A stretch of DNA of 30,838 bases. Origin: a virus. How positions within the stretch are numbered: the first letter of the stretch is position 1; each line of letters opens with the position of its first letter. The notes under the pieces were generated by a model. It was given only the letters and a program-made list of their open reading frames with translations. It was not told where the DNA came from and ran no database searches. Positions 26,766 to 30,838 of the stretch are shown in pieces. The translations under genes and the position numbers were made by a program. The stretch lies in IMG/VR virus record IMGVR_UViG_3300034101_002745, positions 1 to 30,838 of that record; one strand, given 5' to 3'.

Positions 26766-27408
26766 CGCGGGCATAAGTATCGACGTACCGCAGGCCACGA
26801 TTGCGGCCTTGCGCCGGTCTATGGATCGCGCCGGGACGGAGTTCGGGAAGTCCGTCCGTTCGCAGGTCAAGATTGCGGCGTGGTCAATCGGCAAGACTCT
26901 CGGCACGGCGACGCGGGTAGCGGATAGGCACATCCCGCTTGCAAGGGTTAGCCGGAAGGAAGCGAAGCTGCTAAGCATTGAACGGCGCACCGGGCTGCAA
27001 TCATTCATCGGCACCAAGTATTTCGGCGGCAAGGCAAAACAGATCACCATTTTTGCGAAGGGCATTGCAGCGGCGAAGCGTGACATCCGTGCGCAGAATT
27101 ATAGATTCGGCCTTGCGAAACTCTCATGGCGTGCATCCATCGGCGGGCTTGGATCACAGGCGGGAATGGGCGTATCGAAAGCGAACGCAAAGACTTTGCA
27201 GAAGGCCATGCAGCGGGCGGCGGTGGCGCGGAATCTGAAAGGCGATAACCCGTCAATCATGGTAGGCAGCTATCTCCCTTACACGCAAGATGCTCTTATC
27301 GGCGGGCCGTCTGCGATTGCACCGGCGATTGACCGGGCGGCGCGGATGATGATGCACAACATGGACTCGAAAGCGGCGAAGATCGTAAAGGAAATGGCGA
27401 CCGCATGA
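26755..27408 (+). CDS. Tail completion/connector protein, Z position
   Basis: 217 residues, Lys/Arg/Ala-rich and largely helical at the N-terminus (QATIAALRRSMDRAGTEFGKSVRSQVKIAAWSIGKTLG), then a Gly/basic beta part (QSFIGTKYFGGKAKQITIFAKG). C-terminal VGSYLPYTQDALIGGPSAIAPAIDRAARMMMHNM. Lambda gpZ (192 residues) and HK97 gp10-type proteins have the same place, size and basic character. ATGA overlap with the next gene. Confidence 0.65.
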   Translation: MASSAGISIDVPQATIAALRRSMDRAGTEFGKSVRSQVKIAAWSIGKTLGTATRVADRHIPLARVSRKEAKLLSIERRTGLQSFIGTKYFGGKAKQITIFAKGIAAAKRDIRAQNYRFGLAKLSWRASIGGLGSQAGMGVSKANAKTLQKAMQRAAVARNLKGDNPSIMVGSYLPYTQDALIGGPSAIAPAIDRAARMMMHNMDSKAAKIVKEMATA

Positions 27409-27887
27409 ACGCACCGAGGATCATAGAGTTGGGGCTTGCGGCGGTGCTATTGAAGCACGGTGAGCTAGGCGCGGGAACGTCCGTCCGTCCGTGGCGTTCG
27501 CTGGCGTCGACAAAGACCGATCAAAGCCGCGTCTTGCCGTGTGTGGACATCCGCTGCACGGCGGCGCAACACGACGAGGATCAGGCGACGCAAAGCTGCC
27601 TGTGCGATATTACGATCCAGACCAGCGGGCCGGAAGATGCAGACCATGCACAGATTACGGCGATTGAGGACAGCGTTCGGGACACGCTCGAAAGGCTTTA
27701 CGATCAAACGAAGGCTGGTGCCGGTGACGAATATGCAACCTTTATCGCGTCCGTCGCGGAAGAGTCAGACGGGCTTTTCATCCTGGGCGGCTTCCGGTTT
27801 AACGGCGGATCGGCTCCGATGGATGATGACGACTCCAACCTTTTGACAATCTCAATCACTGCCGACTTTGCCAAGTCTGGCGGGTAA
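27405..27887 (+). CDS. Tail terminator protein, U position
   Basis: 160 residues, translationally coupled to the preceding gene. RIIELGLAAVLLKHGELGAGTSVRPWRS, a middle beta region (CLCDITIQTSG), a helix (QITAIEDSVRDTLERLYDQTK) and a C-terminal FRFNGGSAPMDDDDSNLLTISITADFAKSGG. The alpha/beta order and the position before the major tail protein match lambda gpU-type tail terminators that stop tube growth and join the tail to the head. Assigned by synteny and pattern. Confidence 0.65.
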   Translation: MNAPRIIELGLAAVLLKHGELGAGTSVRPWRSLASTKTDQSRVLPCVDIRCTAAQHDEDQATQSCLCDITIQTSGPEDADHAQITAIEDSVRDTLERLYDQTKAGAGDEYATFIASVAEESDGLFILGGFRFNGGSAPMDDDDSNLLTISITADFAKSGG

Positions 27888-27909
27888 CAACACAACACAA
27901 GGGGGCAGT

Positions 27910-28632
27910 ATGGCAGACCAATACGGAGCGCTGACAGACCATTTCGGTCTTACCGGAACAGGCGGGGCGCTTGAAAACAAGGCGGTACTTGTTGCGTCAA
28001 GTTCGACGCCGGTTGCAAAATCGGTGAACCGTGCGCAGGATGCGAACGGCGATAACGCGGCAGAAGCGTTGGCAGGGCAAACGGCGGCTGGAACGCTTGC
28101 CGAGGTATCCTGCACTTACGCGCTGTCACAAGCGACGGTCAACCTGAACACGTTGAAACTCGGTGAGATTGCGGCAAACAAAATCGCCGCAACGCTGTCG
28201 GCTGTCACGTCCAACAGCGCATGGCCGCAGATCACGGTTACCGGGCTTATCAACGCGATCACGGTTGTCGCACCGACCGGGAAACTCAACACGTTCAGCA
28301 TTGCCGATTCGATCACGCTGACCAATGCCAAGCGAGCGCAGCTTCTCGACTTCACGGTTGACGCGGATTGCCGGTTGACCGGATCGACGTACGCCGCGTC
28401 CATCGAAACAGCAGAGCAGGCAAACGGCGTCGGTGTGATCGTGGCGCACGGTATCAGCGGCGGCGTGGTTACGCAGTCTTGCGAGCTTGTGGCGGTTGCG
28501 GACGTTGCGGCATGGACACCCGGCGTGACGTGGAAAGAGACGCAGAAGCCCGGAGCTGACGAAGGCGCGGCGGCTTGGCACACGACCAGCGGCGCGGCTG
28601 AGAAGATCCTTGCGCGTGACGCATCGGCGTAA
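27910..28632 (+). CDS. Major tail tube protein
   Basis: 240 residues, similar to lambda gpV (246). ATG 27910 follows AAGGGGGCAGT; an in-frame upstream start overlaps the previous gene and is rejected. Beta-rich throughout with repeated Thr/Ala/Val strands (VSCTYALSQATVNLNTLKLGEI, FSIADSITLTNAKRAQLLDFTVDADCRLTGS), and ending WKETQKPGADEGAAAWHTTSGAAEKILARDASA. It lies directly before the chaperone-position and tape measure genes, where the tube protein is expected. Assigned from length, composition and synteny. Confidence 0.75.
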   Translation: MADQYGALTDHFGLTGTGGALENKAVLVASSSTPVAKSVNRAQDANGDNAAEALAGQTAAGTLAEVSCTYALSQATVNLNTLKLGEIAANKIAATLSAVTSNSAWPQITVTGLINAITVVAPTGKLNTFSIADSITLTNAKRAQLLDFTVDADCRLTGSTYAASIETAEQANGVGVIVAHGISGGVVTQSCELVAVADVAAWTPGVTWKETQKPGADEGAAAWHTTSGAAEKILARDASA

Positions 28633-28647
28633 ACATGGGGCGTGTGA

Positions 28648-29328
28648 ATGGGTAACGGCGCACAGGATTGCGGGCGGTTAAACGACCTCGCGGCGGAGGC
28701 TATTCAAGACCTCCGTTCGCGGGGTTGCACAGTTACCGATTCCGATGTGTGCCGATTGAACGCGCTGGCGTGGCGGATACAATCGCCAGCCGTTCAACGC
28801 GAGCTTTCCAAGGGCCGACCGGTGCAATGCGGCAACGTGTGGTTATGGCCTCGCTCTATGTTGGCTTGCGCGTGGTTCGAGGATGTGGGGTGCCGTTGCT
28901 GTGACCCGGAGATGGCCCTTGCTTACGCTATGGCGCATAGCCATAGTGAGACGCTGCCAACGGCGACGGATGCGGACGTTAGGTGCTGGAGCCGCACCGT
29001 TAGGGCTACGCGGCGTCAGATGCGCGTGGCGATTGGTGAGGTGCTTGCACAGGATCAACAAGACGAACAGCCGCCTGTGGAATCCAAGCCTTGCACGTTG
29101 GGGGAGCTATCAAGCGTTCTTGTGGCGATGTGCGGCGGCAAGCCTGACGATTGGGAGCGGCTGGTTTCTCTTGAATACGCACGCGACATGCTGACAACGC
29201 ACACGGCGCAGCAATCGGCGGGCGGAAAGGGCGGAATCTCGCCAGAGGTTGCACGGGCCGAGCGTGCGTTCGGTTGGGTGATTGTTAAAATCCGCAGACG
29301 TGGAAAGGTTGGCAGCAATGGCGGATAG
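28648..29328 (+). CDS. Protein at the tail-assembly-chaperone position
   Basis: 226 residues between major tail and tape measure genes, where gpG/gpGT-type chaperones are expected. Helical N-terminus (CGRLNDLAAEAIQDLRSRGCTVTDSDVCRLNALAWRI), two Cys-rich spots (GCRCCDPEMALAYAMAHSH), and a helical C-terminal half (LGELSSVLVAMCGGKPDDWERLVSLEYARDMLTTH). I found no convincing slippery heptamer and no second overlapping frame, so the usual programmed frameshift is not evident. The ribosome binding site (GGGGCG) is weak; overlaps the tape measure ATG by 11 nt. Confidence 0.65.
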   Translation: MGNGAQDCGRLNDLAAEAIQDLRSRGCTVTDSDVCRLNALAWRIQSPAVQRELSKGRPVQCGNVWLWPRSMLACAWFEDVGCRCCDPEMALAYAMAHSHSETLPTATDADVRCWSRTVRATRRQMRVAIGEVLAQDQQDEQPPVESKPCTLGELSSVLVAMCGGKPDDWERLVSLEYARDMLTTHTAQQSAGGKGGISPEVARAERAFGWVIVKIRRRGKVGSNGG

Positions 29329-30838
29329 GAAACTCACGCTTGTAGTTGACGCAAAGAACAAGACAAAAGCGGCACTCGCTTCGGTCGGTGACTCACTGGC
29401 GAAAATAGGGCAGACCGCGCTGAACGTCGGCAAGATGATCGCGGGCGCATTGACCGGGGCGGCGGTGGCGGTGGCGGCGTTTGCTGGCAAAGCGCTGTCT
29501 GCATGGGCTGCGCAAGAAACCGCCTCGCGTGCTATGGCTGGAGCACTAACAGCATACGGAGAATCCGCCGTGAAAGCGTTGCCGGAACTTGAGCGTCTCG
29601 CGTCGGCAATTCAAGACGAAACCGGGGCTGCTGATGAATCAACGCTTGCGGGCATGGCAAAAATGCGGATGCTCGGCGTTCAGACTTCCAAGCTTGGCGA
29701 GGCCGCAAAAGCCGTTATCGCGTTGAAGGCTGTCGGTATGGAAGAGGCGGCGGCACAGAAGGCCGTGGCGATGGCGATGCAAGGCAATTACACGCTGTTG
29801 CAAAGATACGTGCCAGCATTGAGAGACGCCGCAGACGAAACCGAAAAAGCCCGAATCGTCAATCAGCTTTTTGCGGCGGGCTACGAACAGCAGAAAGGGC
29901 TACTCAATACTACAGGCGGCGCGTGGGCTGCATTGAAGGGGCGCGTCGGGGATTTATGGGAAGAGGTCGGCAAGGCAATCGCGCAGAATGGAGACCTTGT
30001 TGCGGTGCTCACGAAAGCCGGAAACAAGGTCAAAGAACTGACCGCTGACTTTGCGAACTGGGTTTCAAACGGCGGCATGATTGATGCAATCGCAACGGCG
30101 CAGCAGTTTGGCGAAAACATGCGCAGCACCTTTACGCTTGCGGGTGTGTACGCAAAAGGGTTTTTTAAGGGCGGGATCACCGAACCGGCAGCACAGGCGT
30201 TTCAGTATTTGGGAAGCGTGGCGGTAGCGGCTTGGGATGTGCTGAAAGATTTATTCAGCGGGAAAAGCGTAGAGGCATCGTTTCAGACGTTCAAGTCCTC
30301 GCTTGCCGGTGGGTTTGTTGAAGAGTCACAGGCGTTCAAGACGATGTATGCAGAGTTGGACGCCGAACGCGCAAAGCACACCGGCGAGACAGAGAGAATC
30401 CAAGCAGACCTCATTGGAAAGCTGAAACAGAATAACGAGAAGCGGGTGTCTGACGCAACATCCGCATTACAGGAAATCACAGAGGCAGAGCAAGCCGCAG
30501 CAGATGCACGGATAGCCGCAGAAAAAGAGAAAAACGAAGAACTGAAAAAGTTGTCGGGTGAGCGGGCGCAATTAGAACAGGACTACGCAAAAGCTCTTGA
30601 CGACGAACAATCAAAGGCATGGGAAAACCGAAAGAAAGAACTCCAAGACGAGCTGGAGCTGAAAGAGGAAATCGCAAAAGCTGCAATCAAAGACGTGATC
30701 GCAGAAGCGAAGGCGAAAAAGGGCAGCGACAAAGACGCTGAACGCATGGAAGGCAGAGAGGCACGCAAGGCGGCGCGGCTGGGCGCACGTTTTGACCGAG
30801 GGGAGAGCATCGGAAAGGGTGCCGAGGAATGGTTAAAC
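29318..30838 (+). CDS. Tape measure protein, N-terminal 507 residues (continues at base 176)
   Basis: ATG 29318 overlaps the previous gene by 11 nt, with GAAAGG 9 nt upstream. No stop occurs before the window end; the frame continues at 176-349 for 564 residues in total. The N-terminus KLTLVVDAKNKTKAALASVGDSLAKIGQTAL and a hydrophobic segment (IAGALTGAAVAVAAFAG, about residues 47-63) are typical of tape measure proteins, as is the AIQDETGAADESTLAGMAKMRMLG...AAKAVIALKAVGMEEAAAQKAVAMAMQGNYTLLQRYVP region of the phage prophage-tail-length family. Residues from about 345 form a long charged coiled coil (ELDAERAKHTGETERIQADLIGKLKQ...). It sets tail length and aids DNA entry. Confidence 0.9.
   Translation, partial: MADRKLTLVVDAKNKTKAALASVGDSLAKIGQTALNVGKMIAGALTGAAVAVAAFAGKALSAWAAQETASRAMAGALTAYGESAVKALPELERLASAIQDETGAADESTLAGMAKMRMLGVQTSKLGEAAKAVIALKAVGMEEAAAQKAVAMAMQGNYTLLQRYVPALRDAADETEKARIVNQLFAAGYEQQKGLLNTTGGAWAALKGRVGDLWEEVGKAIAQNGDLVAVLTKAGNKVKELTADFANWVSNGGMIDAIATAQQFGENMRSTFTLAGVYAKGFFKGGITEPAAQAFQYLGSVAVAAWDVLKDLFSGKSVEASFQTFKSSLAGGFVEESQAFKTMYAELDAERAKHTGETERIQADLIGKLKQNNEKRVSDATSALQEITEAEQAAADARIAAEKEKNEELKKLSGERAQLEQDYAKALDDEQSKAWENRKKELQDELELKEEIAKAAIKDVIAEAKAKKGSDKDAERMEGREARKAARLGARFDRGESIGKGAEEWLN
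30664..30838. repeat. Terminal direct repeat, right copy
   Basis: Same 175 bases as 1-175 apart from 30790 (T instead of C) and 30811 (C instead of T). See the left copy for interpretation: the unique genome length is 30663 bp. Confidence 0.95.

Noticed and set aside
28648-29328. Programmed frameshift of a gpG/gpGT type
   Set aside because: I could not find a convincing slippery heptamer or an overlapping second frame; the tape measure ATG follows at once.
1-30838. tRNA genes, integrase, CI-type repressor
   Set aside because: None was recognisable on reading either strand; absence by eye is not proof, and a tRNAscan and profile search would be decisive.

Overview
The window is an essentially complete tailed-bacteriophage genome, given as a circular or terminally redundant assembly opened inside the tape measure gene. 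Bases 1-175 repeat bases 30664-30838 with two differences, so the unique genome is 30663 bp. Every gene I can support reads on the + strand. Gene order in the structural half follows lambda: large terminase, gpW-like protein, lambda-type portal, HK97-type protease/capsid, decoration-like protein, FII-, Z-, U-, V- and G-position proteins, then tape measure. This points to a siphovirus. I see no integrase, CI-type repressor, tRNA gene or recognisable endolysin. Host: the strong AGGAGG-type ribosome binding sites and TTGACA/TATAAT-type promoters argue against Bacteroidota. Three structural-module proteins carry Sec-type signal peptides, which implies a bacterium with an ordinary Sec system. A Verrucomicrobiota/Kiritimatiellae-type host is only a weak impression from protein style.

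Layout. (1) 1-6172: end of the tape measure gene, tail and fibre genes (two with signal peptides; one is an 892-residue beta-helix fibre), a cluster of small membrane or amphipathic proteins with a DUF1353 protein, then a very strong terminator. (2) 6274-13695: early region behind a strong promoter with an AT-rich upstream stretch. It holds small regulators and membrane proteins, a recombination set (Cys-containing RecB/Cas4-like exonuclease, RecT, SSB-like, RuvC-like), duplicated zinc-ribbon proteins, and a DNA methyltransferase gene split by a Vsr/DUF559-like endonuclease gene that has its own apparently leaderless promoter. (3) 13667-15321: replication module, an initiator-like gene containing two repeat arrays (probable origin) followed by a DnaC-like helicase loader. 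(4) 15299-19889: a run of tiny basic or Cys-rich genes, a palindrome-rich intergenic region, a SLOG-domain protein and the large terminase, ended by a terminator. (5) 19900-21674: accessory unit with its own promoter, two zinc fingers and two ParB-like proteins, ended by a terminator. (6) 21712 to the end and around the junction to 6172: late structural operon, preceded by an attenuator-like hairpin.

How it works together (inference). Early genes make and recombine DNA from the origin inside the initiator gene. TerL packages it through the lambda-type portal into a shell of HK97-fold capsid made from a protease-capsid fusion, which also has an internal ribosome binding site that could yield free capsid protein. 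The most unusual observations are the signal peptides on structural-module proteins and the endonuclease-split methyltransferase with a 7-nt frameshift beside a strong hairpin.
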